This document shows, one piece after another, positions 22,301-35,423 of a stretch of 64,000 nt of DNA (positions are counted from its first letter, which is position 1; the number at the start of each line of letters is the position of its first letter). Under the pieces are notes generated by a model. The model was not told where the DNA came from and searched no databases. It saw nothing but the letters and a program-made list of their open reading frames with translations. This DNA comes from Rhineura floridana. Taxonomy: Eukaryota > Chordata > Lepidosauria > Squamata > Rhineuridae. The stretch lies in the NCBI RefSeq assembly GCF_030035675.1, contig NC_084482.1, positions 220,867,943 through 220,931,942 of the forward strand, in the 5' to 3' direction. The position numbers and the translations under genes are program-made.

Positions 22301-24245
22301 AATATGCTCTCCCCCCTCCATGTGATTAAGACTTCCTGCCTCTCTAGGAACCAGAACTCCTTGCCTATCCCATCGGAGGACTAAGTGGCAAGAGCTGCTT
22401 CTGCCCCCCCACTGCCAACAGTTTCCTCCCTCCCTTCTGTCCCATTATTGCACCTCATCCTCCTCTCTTGCCTCCCGCAGAAGCAGCGGCAAGATAGGCG
22501 TGTCTGCTGTGTGATATATACAATATACACATTTGTGTGTAAAAAGTAAAGTGTTCAGGAGGGACGGTGTAAAAGCTGGAACGGAACACGCCGGAATGGG
22601 CTCTTTAGAAAAGAAATTGATGCCAAAAACTCTAGGATGTGTTAGAGACACATGAGAACAACATTTAGGAACAAAAACCATTCCGATAGCATTTTTATCA
22701 ACCCTTTAACAACCAAAATGCCCTCCGGAACGAATGAACAGCCCCGAACGGCGACTTCCCAGCGAGCCAGACCCACCAAATTCACCAGTCCCACATGACT
22801 ACATGGGATGCATGCAATAAGACACAAAACGTCCATACAATCCACGTTCCGATACCCGTTCCGGGCTATAATAAATTTTTACGTAAAAAAGCCCGGAAAG
22901 GCGACTTCCCAATCAGCCAGACCTACCAAAATTCACCAACCACACATGTTGCTGCCTCTCCTTTTGTTGGGAAATGGGAGATAGCACAGGATGACCCAGG
23001 AACCTCTGGGGTGATCAGCAATACCCTTTCTTGCTGTTTGTAGGTCCACTAAGCAGCACTATTGGTGCTGCTACCAGGTTGCGAATGGCTGGTGAATTGG
23101 GGAGGGAGAGAGAAAGAGAGATTGGAGGGTCAAGTCAGCTGGCAGAAGGGGGAGAGAATAGAGTTTGCCTTCTGTGAAATAGATGTGCTATCACAGGAAA
23201 AAAACTGGGTTCAAAGAAGTGCTCTTGTGTGCTTGGGCTCAGACTCCACCTCTGCCTTGTATTCAAGTTCTGGGCCAAACCTCACCAGTTTGCTTTCTGT
23301 GAAATGAGTTTCTGACACAACTACTTTCAAAATCAAGGTTATTAAAGTCTGGAACCTGTGGGAGGGACTCCTACTCATTGGGCAGAGCGCATGAGGTGGA
23401 GGCAGAAGAACTTTCCAGTCAAAAGGCTCTCAGGCAAGAAGGCTGGAGAACAGGACCTTGGACAGCCACTGCCAGTCTGAGGGCCAAACTAGAGGAGATA
23501 CCAATCATGCAACAAACAATTGCACGATGAGCTTTGCAACACTAAATTGAAGGTGCAGGGCAGTTGATCCCTAGTGGGGTCCTGACATGCACCTGTTATT
23601 TATATTGGGAACAACAACAATAACACCAGCTCACCAGTCTAATCACTTTTACTGGCTAGATCCCAAGGAAGAGGCAGGAGGAGACAGGAACAGGGAGTCC
23701 TTCAAGAAACCTGGTCCCCAAGATCAGCAGTTGTGCAACTGACCTCCCAGTCAGTAATCTTCACACTTGTGATTCCCAGAAAATGGCATTCAGAGGCATA
23801 CTGCTTCCCAGAGAGAAACTACAGGGAAGCATCATTAACAATTGCATAACATGGATTAGTTACACAACATGGATTAGTTTGAAGTTACCAGACCATTCAT
23901 ATATCTGGCCCAGAACTATCTATCCCAACAAACTGCCTCCCCCAATAATTTAAGCAGAGATTTTCTGCAGCTTTGCTGCCTTTGCTAAAGGCCCTTCTAT
24001 TGCCTGGAGAAGCCATTTGGCTATGTGACCGCTGACAAAACCCAATTCTCACTCCTTTTCTCTATGCGCACCAGATGACAGTGAGGTCCTTCATTTGCCT
24101 GCTAGGAAATAGCACTGAGACCAGATGAGACTGCGGAGTGAAATCAGTTTGGAAAATGTATTTAAAATACATCAGCAGAAAACTAGTGAATTCATTTTAC
24201 TTTATGAAAGATGTTAGAATAGCCAATACAAAAAATATCTAAGCA
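19382..24245. other. Intergenic spacer of unit B, between genes 1 and 2
   Basis: No gene is seen. The order matches unit A: hAT-like remnant at 20,191-20,261, MIR-like motifs at 20,475-20,752, pyrimidine-rich block at 21,770-22,350. It also keeps about 1.1 kb (22,750-23,890) that unit A has lost and unit C retains. 22,560-22,890 has repeated 'ggaacg' and 'ccggaa' motifs that suggest an unrecognised repeat. Confidence 0.5.
20191..20261. mobile_element. Short hAT-like inverted-repeat remnant (unit B)
   Basis: Same element as at 830-900, with inverted 'ggactacaactcccatcat' and 'gatgggagttggtcc' arms. Confidence 0.5.
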
Positions 24246-25336
24246 AAATAATAAATAATAATAAATAAAATTTTATTTTTGAGTCGCCTATCTGGCCGAA
24301 TAAACGGCCACTCTAGGCGACGTACAATGTCATGATAAAATACAATACAACCAGAAATATAATAAAATTAAACAGCATTAAACAACATTAGAAACTGACC
24401 CATCCCCAGAGACCCCATAGGCCTGCCTGAATAGCCAGGTCTTTAAGGCCCGGCGGAAACCTGTCAGGGAGGGGGTGTGGCGAAGATCGAAAGGAAGGGA
24501 GTTCCAGAGGGTGGGGCCACAATCGAAAATGCCCTCTTTCTGGTCCGCACCAGCCTAGCTGTTTTAACTGATGGGACCGAGAGAAGGTCTTGTGTGGCTG
24601 ATCTTGTCAGGCGGCTTAATTGGTGATGCTGGAAGCGCTCCTTCAGATAAACTGGGCCGGAACTGTATAGGGTTTTAAAGGTCAATACCAACACCTTGAA
24701 TTGGACCCGGTAAACAACTGGTAACCAGTGTAGATCCACTAACACCGGGGTGATATGATCATGGCGACGGCTGTTCTTAATCAAGCGCGCCGCCGCATTC
24801 TGTACCAGCTGTAATTTCCGGACCGTTTTCAAGGGTAACCCCACGTAGAGCACATTACAGTAGTCTAAGTGAGAGGAGACCAGGGCATGTATCACCCGTG
24901 GGAGCAGATGTACAGGAAGGCAGGGTTGTAGCCTCCGTAGCAGATGTAATTGACACCAAGCCACCCGGCTCACTGCTGAGACCTGAGCCTCCATAGACAA
25001 GGCTATGGACCTGGTCTTTCAGGGGTAATCTTACCCCATTAAACATCAGGTCTATATCCCCCAACCTTCTCTTGTCCCCCATGAGCAACACCTCGGTCTT
25101 GTCGGGGTTTAGTTTCAGCCTATTCCTTCCCATCCATTCACTTACGGAATCCAGGCACTTGTACATGGTATCCACAGCCAACTCTGGTGAGGACTTAAAC
25201 GAGAGATAGAGCTGAGTGTCATCTGCGCTTTGGTGAAACTGCAGCCCGAATCTCCTGATGATGGCTCCCAGCGGTTTTACATAGATGTTGAATAGCATGG
25301 GGGAGAGGATAGATCCCTGTGGAACTCCGGAATTGA
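24246..25336 (-). mobile_element. L2-clade LINE fragment, unit B only
   Basis: The minus strand encodes the end of an L2 reverse transcriptase: ADDTQLYLSFK, NRLKLNPDKTEVLL, LQLVQNAAARLI and LHWLPVVYR motifs, with one frame change near 24,990. The 3' tail is AATAAATAAT-type repeats at 24,246-24,270 in plus-strand view. A, C and D read straight through 'taagcaaaataaaaacc' at this site, so it inserted after unit B separated. It is diverged from the L2 at 32,203. Confidence 0.85.
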
Positions 25337-25654
25337 GAGCCCAATAAAAACCATGTTATACACAAAAATACATTTTTTAGTTATTTATATTAATAAAATG
25401 TGTACACTGCAGAAGAATTTTATAAAGAATATAAAATGTACATTAAAATGGTCAATAAAAAATCAACATTTAAAAAACACTAAAAATCAATAAAATCAAC
25501 AGTTAAAGGTATGCTAAACTGAACTATATGAAAACAATCAGTAAGGAGACCATTAGAAACAAGGACTAGTATTTTTTTAAATCACTTCCCTGAAAGTATC
25601 TCAAAAATACCAACAATAATAAAAAAATCATATGCAAACCAATGAAAAACATTT

Positions 25655-25666
25655 TAAAATCCCACA
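25655..25666. other. Unfilled Sauria-like SINE target site (unit B)
   Basis: A single copy of 'taaaatcccaca' runs directly into 'gaaacagtaataaagc'. A, C and D have this 12-mer twice with the SINE between. This looks like a true empty site, not a deletion scar. Confidence 0.85.
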
Positions 25667-25989
25667 GAAACAGTAATAAAGCTCTGCCCTTAAAAGGTTT
25701 GTTGAAAAAGGAAGGTCTTCTATAGGCACCACACAAAAAAACACCTGTCTGATATGTAACAGGAGGAAGTTCAAAAAAGTAGATGCCACCACACAAAAGG
25801 CCACGTTTCTCTATCAAGCAGAGTGGACTTCCCAATGAGATGGTATGCGTAAGAGGCCATCCTCTGCAGATTTCAGTGATGGGCTGCATATATAACAGGT
25901 GAGATAATTTTTTAAGCATCCTGGCCCCAACCTGTATAGGGCTTTAATCTATGTAGCCTGCAAGATGAAGAATAAAGCTCCCATTGAAG

Positions 25990-26129
25990 TTCTTTCCATA
26001 CTCCCTACATTTCAATTGTTTCTTTCATTGAATCTCTTTCCATACTCCGTGCATTAAAAAAGTTACTCCATAGTGTTTTTTCATGCGAAGTAACTGTGCT
26101 CTGATTGAACCTCTTTCCACTCACTACAT
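25990..26129 (-). pseudogene. Relic zinc fingers beyond the stop of gene 2
   Basis: Decayed finger repeats follow the stop as in gene 1, about 30 bp shorter owing to an internal deletion near 26,022. Confidence 0.65.
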
Positions 26130-27838
26130 TTAAATGGTTTCTCCCGTGTGGGTTCTGTGATGTAAAACAAGCCTACTGCTTACACTGAAGCTTTTTCCAC
26201 ACTCCCTGCATTTAAACGGTTTCTCCCCTGTATGGGTTCTTTGATGTAATTTAAGGCTACTGCTTCGACTGAAGCACTTTCCACACTCCCTGCATTTAAA
26301 TGGTTTCTCCCCTGTGTGGGTTCTGTGATGTAATTTAAGGCTACTGCTCTCACTGAAGCTCTTTCCACACTCCTTGCATTTAAATGGTTTCTCCCCTGTG
26401 TGGGTTCTGTGATGTAATTTAAGGCTACAGCTTCGACTGAAGCTTTTTCCACACTCCCTGCATTTAAACGGTTTCTCCCCTGTGTGGGTTCTTTGATGTG
26501 AAGTAAGCTTACTTCTCTGACTAAAGCTCTTTCCACACTGCATGCATTTAAATGGTTTCTCCCCTGTGTGTGTTCGGTGATGTAATTTCAGGCTACTGCT
26601 TAAACTGAAGCTCTTTCCACACTCACTGCATTTAAAAGGTTTCTCCCCTGTGTGTGTTCTTTCATGTGATGTAAGGCTACCGCTCTGACTGAAGCGCTTT
26701 CCGCACTCTTTGCATTTAAATGGCTTCTCCCCTGTGTGGGTTCTTTGATGCGAAGTAACTTCACTGCTCTGACTGAAGCTCTTTCCACACTCACTGCATT
26801 TAAATGGCTTCTCCCCTGTATGGGTTCTGTGATGTAAAGTAAGCTGACTGCTCTGACTGAAGCTCTTTCCACACTCCCTGCATTTAAATGGTTTCTCCCC
26901 TGTGTGGGTTCTTTCATGTGATGTAAGTTGACCATTCTCAGGGAAGCTCTTTCCACACTCCCTGCACTTAAATGGTTTCTCCCCTGTGTGGGTTCTGTGA
27001 TGTAAAATAAGTTTACTGCTTACACTGAAGCTCTTTCCACACTCCCTGCATTTAAATGGTTTCTCCCCTGTGTGGGTTCTGTGATGTAAAGTAAGCTGAC
27101 TGCTCTGACTGAAGCTCTTTCCACACTCTCTGCATTTAAATGGCTTCTCCCCTGTGTGGGTTCTGTGATGTAAAATAAGTATACTGTTTACACTGAAGCT
27201 CTTTCCACACTCCCTGCATTTAAATGGTTTCTCCCCTGTGTGGGTTCTGTGATGTAATTTAAGGCTACAGCTTCGACTGAAGCTTTTTCCACACTCCCTG
27301 CACTTAAATGGTTTCTCCCCTGTATGGGTTCTTTCATGTAAAGTAAGGTGACTGTTTACACTGAAGCTCTTTCCACACTTCATGCATTTAAAAGGTTTCT
27401 CGCCTGTATGGGTTCTTCGATGCAAAGTAAGGTGACTGTTCTGACTGAAGCACTTTCCACACTCCCGGCATGTAAATGGTTTCTCCCCTGTGTGGGTTCT
27501 GTGATGTAAAGTAAGTCTACTGCTCTCACTGAAGCTCTTTCCACACTCCTTGCATTTAAATGGTTTCTCCCCTGTGTGGGTTCTGTGATGTGAAGTAAGG
27601 CTATTTTTTACACTGAAGCTCTTTCCACATTCCATGCATTTAAATGGTTTTTCTCCGGTGTGTGTTGTTTGATGAAAACTATGACAAGTAGAGGATTTCT
27701 TGCTCCCATTCTTTGGCTGCTTTCTTTCAGACGTTTTTGGTCCCCTGTGATTTCCAAATATCTCTTTTTGACTCTCAGTCTTGGCTATTACCAGTGGCAC
27801 CATCTGTTTTTTTCTATAATTCACATTCTGCCGGTCAC
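26130..27838 (-). CDS. Gene 2: KRAB zinc-finger protein, C2H2 exon (18 fingers)
   Basis: This is the last exon of the second array member; with the exons at 37813-37939 and 39033-39107 it predicts 636 aa. The acceptor is CCTCAGCAG|GTGACC in phase 1. A lead of about 58 residues, including a polar lysine- and serine-rich spacer ([16 protein letters not shown]), precedes 18 fingers of 28 residues; all 18 keep C2H2 ligands. Helices differ from gene 1 (for example VKNSL, ESSRL, RSCSL, PENGQL), and many end in HHRT rather than HQRT, so the DNA target is expected to differ. The protein ends TGETI like gene 1. It has nine fewer fingers than gene 1, showing array contraction or expansion by unequal exchange of 84-bp repeats. 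Confidence 0.9.
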
Positions 27839-27978
27839 CTGCTGAGGGGGAAGAGGGTTGAAAAAAACACATTGGAATTTCAAGGCAAAAACAATGCATT
27901 TCATCACAGATGAAGCCCAATTATCTGCTTCTCTATTTTTGCATCTCCATAATTCTCCCCCTTTTATCTTGTATAGCC

Positions 27979-29394
27979 CTCCCTCCCTATTCAATATCTA
28001 TAAAAGTCGCTGACAAAACGCCTGTCGGCAGTAAACTCTCACCCTCCTGTCTTGGCAAGGAGACACTTAACCTGTCTTCTATATGCCGATGACATTGCCC
28101 TGTTATCCCAAACGCAGGTGGGCATACGTCATCTCTTAAGAGAACTTGCCTCCTTTTGTGTGGATGAACTTTTGAGAATTAACTATGCAAAATGCAAGGT
28201 TTTATTTTTCGCCAAAGTAGACATAAACACCGCTGGCAAACTGACAACCATATTATTGACCAAGTCAACGCCTTCAGTTACCTTGGCATTGCATTCCATC
28301 CCTTAGGTTCTTGGAATGCGCATTTTGTCCAGTCTGCTACGACTGCACAGAAATCAGCAGGAGCTTTACTGACCTTCTTTTATACAAAGGGTGGTCAGTA
28401 CATTCTGGCAGCAGTCCAGGTATTCAACGCCAACGTGCTTCCTCAACTTCTTTACAGGACCCAAATTTGTAGTGGAGGCAATTACGCATGGTTGGAGAGG
28501 GTACAATCTAAATTCATGAGGTCCGTTTTGGGCGCTCCAAGATGTGTCCCCAATGTGACCTTACGCTTGGAATTAGGTGCCCTTCTGATTGAGACCCACG
28601 CTTGGATAGTAAAATTTAACTACTGGATGAAGCTGCTATTTTTACCCACGGGATTGCCCCCATTAACTTTGGAAGATTCCTTCCAATCTCAATGGCATCG
28701 GGTAATGATTCACAAATTCGGAACTCTCGGTTTTTCGCTCCCAGCGATTGGTGCCCTAGGCTATACGACCGCTAAAACAACAATTATCCAATGCCTCAAA
28801 GATGTTGAGTATCAGAACAACATGAGCCTAGTTGCCGCTTATTCACAATGCAGTATTAATGTAAATCCCTGTATCTTGGCCACTTACATTTCAACTTTAT
28901 CTACCCCAAAACTCAGGAGAGCTTTTACCCTGGCACGATTCAATGTTCTGCCCTCGGCACTAATGGAGGGTAGATACAGGGGAGTCGATTGTTATGATCG
29001 AACTTGCCCCTGTGGAGCAGATGCGGTGGAGACAGTGAGCCATGTACTACTTTGCTGCCCTTTTTATTCAGATCTCCGCCTTAAGTTCATCTCCCCACTT
29101 TTATCTAATATTCTTCTGAGCCCAGAAGCTATGATTTTACAATATTTAACAGCAGATTCAGAATCACGGATCACTCTGAGGTCGCCTCGTTCTGCACAGC
29201 TGCTATGGCTCGCAGGAGGGACCTAATGCGATGTCTATTAGATCAAGGTTTTAGCTAGATTACTATGTGGACCCGGTTTTAGCTTTTTAGCTTTCTCACT
29301 GCAATGATACTGTATTGTATTCTATCTCCACTCTGATATTCAGAGGATTCGTAATTATATTGCTGGTCTTGGACCGTAACAAAGATTTTACGTT
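27979..29394 (+). mobile_element. 5'-truncated non-LTR LINE (unit B copy of 7429-8846)
   Basis: Same insertion as in unit A, with the 3' target copy 'atctttgcatggcc' at 29,395-29,408 and a slightly altered 5' copy at 27,966-27,978. An open frame of 344 codons (28,192-29,226) covers the region after the YADD motif, so this copy is less damaged than that of unit A; a frameshift near 28,210 separates the upstream part. Confidence 0.85.
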
Positions 29395-29408
29395 ATCTTT
29401 GCATGGCC

Positions 29409-30256
29409 AGATGAAAGCAAGGTTACCTGAATATCCTACAGTGTCACACAGCAACATCAATTCCTTTCAGGTCCATATAACACTTGATGTCACTAAGCCC
29501 AGATTTGTCTGGGTTTCCTCCTACTGCCATACAACTGTGATATATATTTCTAAAATAATATGCAATGAAAAGAGGGGTGTGGGGGAAGAGAAGGGCAGCA
29601 AGTCTGCAGAACAGGACAAACTGGGCACAGCTCACTTCTCCTTGATTCTTAATAATTTGACTGCAGTCAAAAGAGCCGGTCAGACAGAAATATAGGAACA
29701 AATGAAGTTGTGATATACTAAGTCAGAGCCTGGTCCCTCGAGCTCAGTACTGTCAATACTGGCTGGCAGCTGCGCTGCAGGTTTTCAGATAAAGACACTT
29801 CCAAATTCCACCTGAAGATTCAAGGGATTAAAGTTAGCTGAGCTAAGACAGAGATGGCCAAAGACCAACACTACATGAGTTTGCAATGATGCTCTGAACC
29901 GTAAGGGGAATGCCCGACTGATCTCTCCCCTTCATCAAAGCCCTGTACAATTAGATCTTGTTCTTCCAGCCAACAGACTAAGCCCAGGTTTGACATTTCT
30001 TTCAAAGATACAGATAAGCTAGTTAGTTCTGAACTGAAATTATTCTCCTCTCTCCAGAACAAAGAACGATCTTAGATCTCCTGGAGATGAATAGCACAGG
30101 GACATGTAGATCCAAATGTCTCTTGTGGACAAGAAACTGTTCAAAAACCTCAATTCAGTGACACTGTGGAAACCAATCCAGCTATCTTAATTTGGGGGAT
30201 TTCTCAGCAGATGGGAAGGAAACTTCAACATGGATGCCATTCCCCCTCTTTATATG
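29409..30256. other. Intron 2 of gene 2, block 1
   Basis: Colinear with 8861-9700 of unit A, including the antisense SINE tail near 29,711-29,800 and the paralogous block. No gene is seen. Confidence 0.45.
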
Positions 30257-30342
30257 AACAGCCTGGCTGGATCAGACCACAGGCCTATCTATTCCAGCAT
30301 CCTCACAGTGCCAAAGTGGATGCAGATGGGAAGTCTACAGGG
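30257..30342 (-). mobile_element. CR1 3' end, antisense (unit B)
   Basis: Unit B copy of 9711-9800, recognised by 'ggatcagaccacaggcctat'. Confidence 0.55.
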
Positions 30343-30400
30343 AGCACATGAAGGCATCACTTAGCTCCAGCTGTTTTTCTGATTCCAGAGATATCACATC

Positions 30401-30690
30401 TATTTATTCATTTATAGGCTCTTTGTATACCGCTATTTCATTAGAAACGTCAAAGCAGTTTACAACACGTTAAAAAAAGGCAACCACCATAAATTAAAAA
30501 CATCAAATATACAATAAAAACAAAGGTCAAGTGTTGTGAAAAGAGCATGCTCTTAATTGCCTGCCTGGCGGCACAGAAATGTTTTCAGCAGGCGCTTCGA
30601 AGTTAAAACAGAAGACGCCTGCTGAACCTCTGTTGGCAGAGCTTTCCAGAGAACTGGGCCGATGACACGGAAGGCTCGATTTCATGTCAA
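30401..30690 (-). mobile_element. L2-clade LINE 3' end, antisense (unit B)
   Basis: Unit B copy of the fragment at 9849-10140. Confidence 0.6.
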
Positions 30691-32202
30691 TGTTCAAATC
30701 ATTTAAACTCTATAAAATCTAGTTTCAAAGGAGATGAAGCTTCATCATATATAGGGGATATTTTACAAATGAATGCATGCAAGAGTGAATTCGTTACAAG
30801 AAATTTTAAATGTCTCTATGCAAAGCACAGTAGCAAGCTGGAGGATGCAAAGGGAGACATCCTGGTTTGCTCCAAGAAAGCTAAATTGAGGAAGGTAACC
30901 TGGAAAGAAGGTGATGTGGAAGGCCAGTGACCAACTAATTTCAGAGATGAAAGGGAGACATCCTGGATAAACTGAGGAAGGTAACCTGGGACGCACGTGC
31001 AAGAAAGTAAGATGTTTTAAATGCAATTATAATGCCAATATAGAGGTACTGATTAAACAGAAATTATAACTTTAGGGTTTCTATAGGTTTCAATTAATCA
31101 TAAAATGGCATCAGTATTTGTTAGGGAAAAGCTTTAAAAGAGCAGGTCACTTTGGGTCACCAATGATTGACATTTGAGGTTTAGAAAGTCTCGAAGATCA
31201 CAAAAAGCAGAACCAAAAGGAGACAGAAACCACAAAGTTTAATTTCAAAAAGTCAAACAAGCGTGCACTTTGAAAACAACCTATGTAGTCAGGGCAGACA
31301 CTTTCCAGGAAAGAAGGAGATGTGGAAGGCTAGTGACCAACTAATTTCAGAGATTTGACATTAAAACATCTTTAAGTAAGAGGGGGGAACATCGGTGAGG
31401 GTATATAAAGAACACGTCATCACTCCCTGACCATCCAGAGGCAGATCCTATGTTCTCTGAGCTACCACTTAGTCCCAGCAGCCTGGGCATTGCTTTTGGA
31501 GCATGGGGGTGCCCCTCTGTTGAGTTCCTCAACTCACAGAGTAAGGAAGATCTTTCATGCCTACAAGCTACTGCATTGCTGCTAAGGATCCATTGGAGAA
31601 GCTTTGCTGATTTGAGAGTGAATGTGCATGCTTGTAATTTTCCTTTTTCCTCTTTTAAGAAAGCATTTATATTTGATGTCACACTTTTGATTACCGCTGA
31701 AAATAGAGAGTGCTTCAAAGGCACATAGCACACGCTATTGCCAACCCTACACCTATGTGAGGGAAGCGTGGGGTATTAGAGGTGTTGGGGTACTCCCTCT
31801 AGGTTCCTGGAGACCACCAAGATTCAGTGTTGTGAAATCCTTCTACAGCTTCCCTAAGTCATCTTTCAAGTCCATACCTACTGATCTCTCCCTTTCATCA
31901 GAGCCACATACAACTGATCATGCTCTTCCAGCCAAGAGGTGAAGCCTAGTTTTGACATTCCCAAATTATCCTCTCCTCCCCAAAGCAAACAAAGATTTTA
32001 GATCTGGAACCGATTAGTACAGGGACCCAAGTTATCCTCCTGACCAGTTGCCTGGAGGTGTACATAAATCTCCACTCAGGGGCTCTGTGGAAACCAATCC
32101 AGCCATCTTAATTTGGGGGATTCCTCAGCAGGTAGAAAAGAAACTTCAACCTAGCGGCTCTTCCTCAGAACAGCCCTGTGGAATCAGACCACAGGCCTAT
32201 CT
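30691..32202. other. Intron 2 of gene 2, block 2
   Basis: Colinear with 10,141-11,625 of unit A. It ends in an antisense CR1 tail (32,175-32,202) that is the L2 target. No gene is seen. Confidence 0.45.
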
Positions 32203-34800
32203 GCTTTATCTGGGGCGGCTCAGGACTTCATGGTTTCCATGACAACCATGGGGCTGTCTCAATTTGTTTCTGGCCCGACGCATGTGTCGGGACATACCCT
32301 TGATTTGATCTTCGTCACTGGACATGGAGATGGTGATCTGGAGGTTGGGGATTTATCATCTATTCCTTTGTCATGGACAGATCACCGCTTGCTGAAGTTT
32401 AGGCTCACAGCAGCCCTTTCCCTCTGCAAGGGCGGGGGACCTATTAATTTGGTCCGCCCCCGGAGTCTAATGGATCCTGAGGGTTTCCAAAGGGCTCTGG
32501 GGGTTTTTCCGACTGAGAAGACTGGCGCTCCTGTCGAAGCCCTGGTTGAACTGTGGAATACGGAAATGACCCGGGCGGTTGACACGATTGCTCCCATGCG
32601 CCCCCTCCTATGCAGAGCTCATACAGCTCCATGGTATACCTTGGAGCTGAGAGCGATGAAGCAAGAGAGGAGGAGGCTTGAGTGCAGATGGAGGCGAACT
32701 CCCGATGAATGCAATTACACCTTGGTAAGTGCTTGTTCTAAGCAGTATATAGTAGCGGTGAGGGCAGCAAAAAAGAGATATTTTGCTGATACTATTAAGT
32801 CATCACTCTCCCGCCCAGCGGAGCTCTTTAAAATTGTGCGAGGGCTTTTACATTCTGGTCCTCGGGATAGTATAGATTCATCTGTAGCCCGCTGTGATGA
32901 GTTCGCCGAGCACTTCCAAGATAAGATTGCATGCATTCGCTGGGACTTAGACTCCAATATTATAGCAGTTGGACCTAATGAAGTATCCAGATCACGGTCT
33001 TGTCTTCATTTATTGGATGAGTTTCAGTCTGTGCAGCTTGAGGATGTTGACAGGATCCTTGGACTGGTGCGGGCGACCACATCTGTACTGGATCCTTGCC
33101 CCTCTTGGCTGGTGAAAGCTGGCAGGACCGGAACCGCCGGCTGGGCCAAGGAGGTAATAAATGCCTCTTTAAGAGAGGGAGTGGTCCCTGACTGCCTAAA
33201 AGAGGCGGTGGTGAGACCGCTCCTGAAGAAATCCTCCTTGGACCCAGATAACTTGAACAACTATAGACCTGTGGCGAATGTTCCGTTCCTGGGCAAGATC
33301 CTGGAGCGGGTGGTTGATGGCCAGCTACAGACACTCTTGGATGACACTGATTATCTTGATCCATTTCAATCTGGTTTTAGGCCCGGTATTGGCACTGAAA
33401 CAGCCTTGGTCGCCCTGTATGATGACCTCTGTCGGGAGAGGGACAGGGGGAGTGTGACTCTGTTGATTCTCCTTGATCTCTCAGCTGCTTTTGATACCAT
33501 CGACCATGGTATCCTTCTGGGAACACTCACGGAGTTGGGAGTTGGGGGTGCGGCTTGGCAGTGGCTCCGCTCCTACTTGGTGGGTCGTCACCAGAAGGTA
33601 GTGCTTGGGGAACATTGCTCGACACCCTGGACTCTCCATTGTGGAGTCCCGCAGGGATCGGTACTGTCCCCCATGCTTTTTAACATCTACATGCAGCCGC
33701 TGGGTGCGGTCAACAGGAGTTTTGGGGTGCATCAGTATGCTGATGACACACAACTCTATTTCTCCTTTTCATCCTCTTCAGGTGAGGCTGTTAACGTGCT
33801 AAACCGCTGCCTGGCCGTGATAAAGGAAAGGATAGGAGCTAACAAACTGAAGCTCAATCCTGACAAGACCGAGACGCTGTTGGTGAGTGCCTTCAATGTC
33901 CAGATGGAGGATGTTCATCCTGTTCTTGATGGGGTTACACTCCCCTTGAAGGAACAGGTTCGTAGCTTGGGAGTTCTTTTCGATCCTTCCTTGTCTCTCG
34001 AGACCCAGGTGGCCTCGGTGGCACGGAATGCTTTCTATCATCTTTGACTGGTAGCCCAGCTATGTCCCTATCTAGACAGTGACGACCTCGCCTCAGTTGT
34101 TCACGCTCTGGTAACATCTAGGCTGGACTACTGCAATGCGCTCTACGTTGGGCTGCCCTTGAAGATAGTTCGGAAACCACAGCTAGTCCAGAATGCAGCG
34201 GCCAGATTACTGACGTGGACCAGAAGGTCTGCTCATATAACACCTGTTCTGGCTCATCTGCACTGGCTTCCTATTTGTTTCCGGGCTAGATTCAAAGTGC
34301 TGGTTTTGACCTATAAAGCCCTACACGGCATGGGACCGCAATACCTGGTGGAACGCCTCTCCCAATATGAACCTACCTGTACACTGCGCTCAACATCTAA
34401 GGCCCTCCTCCGGGTGCCATCCCATCAAGAAGCCCGGAGGGTTGTGACTAGAACTAGGGCCTTTTCGGTAGTGGCCCCCGAACTGTGGAATAGTCTCCCC
34501 GATGAGGTACGCCTGGCGCCAACGCTGCTATCCTTTCGGCACCAGGTGAAAACCTTTTTATACTCCCAGGCATTTGAAAGTGTATTTTAAATTGTATTTT
34601 ATAGTATATTTTATCAGTATTTTCATTATTGTTGTATTTTGACGTTGCTGGTTCTTTGTTATTGTTTGTTTTGATCTTTGATTTCGTTATACTTATTGTA
34701 TTTATATATTGTGCTTGTTTTATCTCTTATGTACACCGCCCACAGAGACTTTTTGGCTTAGGGCGGTATATCAATTAAATTAAATAAATAAATAAAATAA
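32203..34800 (+). mobile_element. L2-clade LINE with long open frame (unit B)
   Basis: The element keeps its 5' junction in the CR1 tail ('ggcctatct' then L2). An open frame of 605 codons (32,230-34,047) runs from the C-terminal part of the endonuclease (LDLIFVTG, WTDHRLLKF) through a reverse transcriptase with LLDLSAAFDTIDHGIL, GVPQGSVLSPMLFNIYMQPL and QYADDTQLYF. A stop at about 34,045 separates the last domain, which continues at 34,159-34,590 (QLVQNAAARLL, LHWLP, VKTFLYSQAF). Tail of AAATAAAT repeats. It is the same insertion as 11,626-13,992. Confidence 0.88.
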
Positions 34801-35339
34801 ATATCTAGTCCAGCATCCTCACAGTGCCTAATCAGATGCGAATGGGAAGTCTACAGGGAGGACATAAAGGCACCACCCTCCGATCTGACATAAGATGTGC
34901 GGCAGATAAAGGTGAGGCTTCAAAAGAACCACCAGGACCTTGAAACGGGCTGCCAATTCCTCCTTTGCTGGACTGGGGCGCACTTCTGCCAGTCAGCTTA
35001 TCAGCGGTTGGAGGGGGCTTTGCTCAAGGAAGGGGAAGCTGTTTCCAATGAATGGAAATTACTTCTCCCTCCCAGCGCTGCTCTGTGAAGCAGCCCCATT
35101 CAGCTCCTGAAGTTGAAAGAAGCAGTGTGGGGTGGCGAGCCAAGGGCTCAGCTTGGCTGTGGGTGCCTGTTCCCTTTGGGAAGCCACTGCTTTTTAGAAA
35201 GATCGGCTGTGCATGGGACTTCTCTGGCAGGCAGCCCATCCGAAAGGCACCTTTTTTCCCTCCCTCCCTGCACTATGAAAGGAGGGGGAAGGGTGCTTCA
35301 GAGAGCACTTTGCAGCTTTAAGACAGTCACTGTGCTCCC
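34801..35339. other. Intron 2 of gene 2, block 3
   Basis: The rest of the antisense CR1 tail (34,801-34,860) and then sequence colinear with 14,070-14,540 of unit A. No gene is seen. Confidence 0.4.
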
Positions 35340-35423
35340 AACGGGGCAAGGGTTGCACTCAGGTCCTGCTTGCTTGCTTCCTATAGGCATGCTGCCATTG
35401 GCCTGATCCAGCAGGCTCTTCTT
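35340..35423 (+). mobile_element. CR1 3' end, sense (unit B)
   Basis: Unit B copy of 14,540-14,623. Confidence 0.55.

Noticed and set aside
25655-25666. Precise deletion of the SINE in unit B
   Set aside because: Clean loss of the SINE with one target copy would need recombination between 12-bp repeats. It is possible but less likely than an original empty site; stated as the main alternative to the mosaic interpretation.
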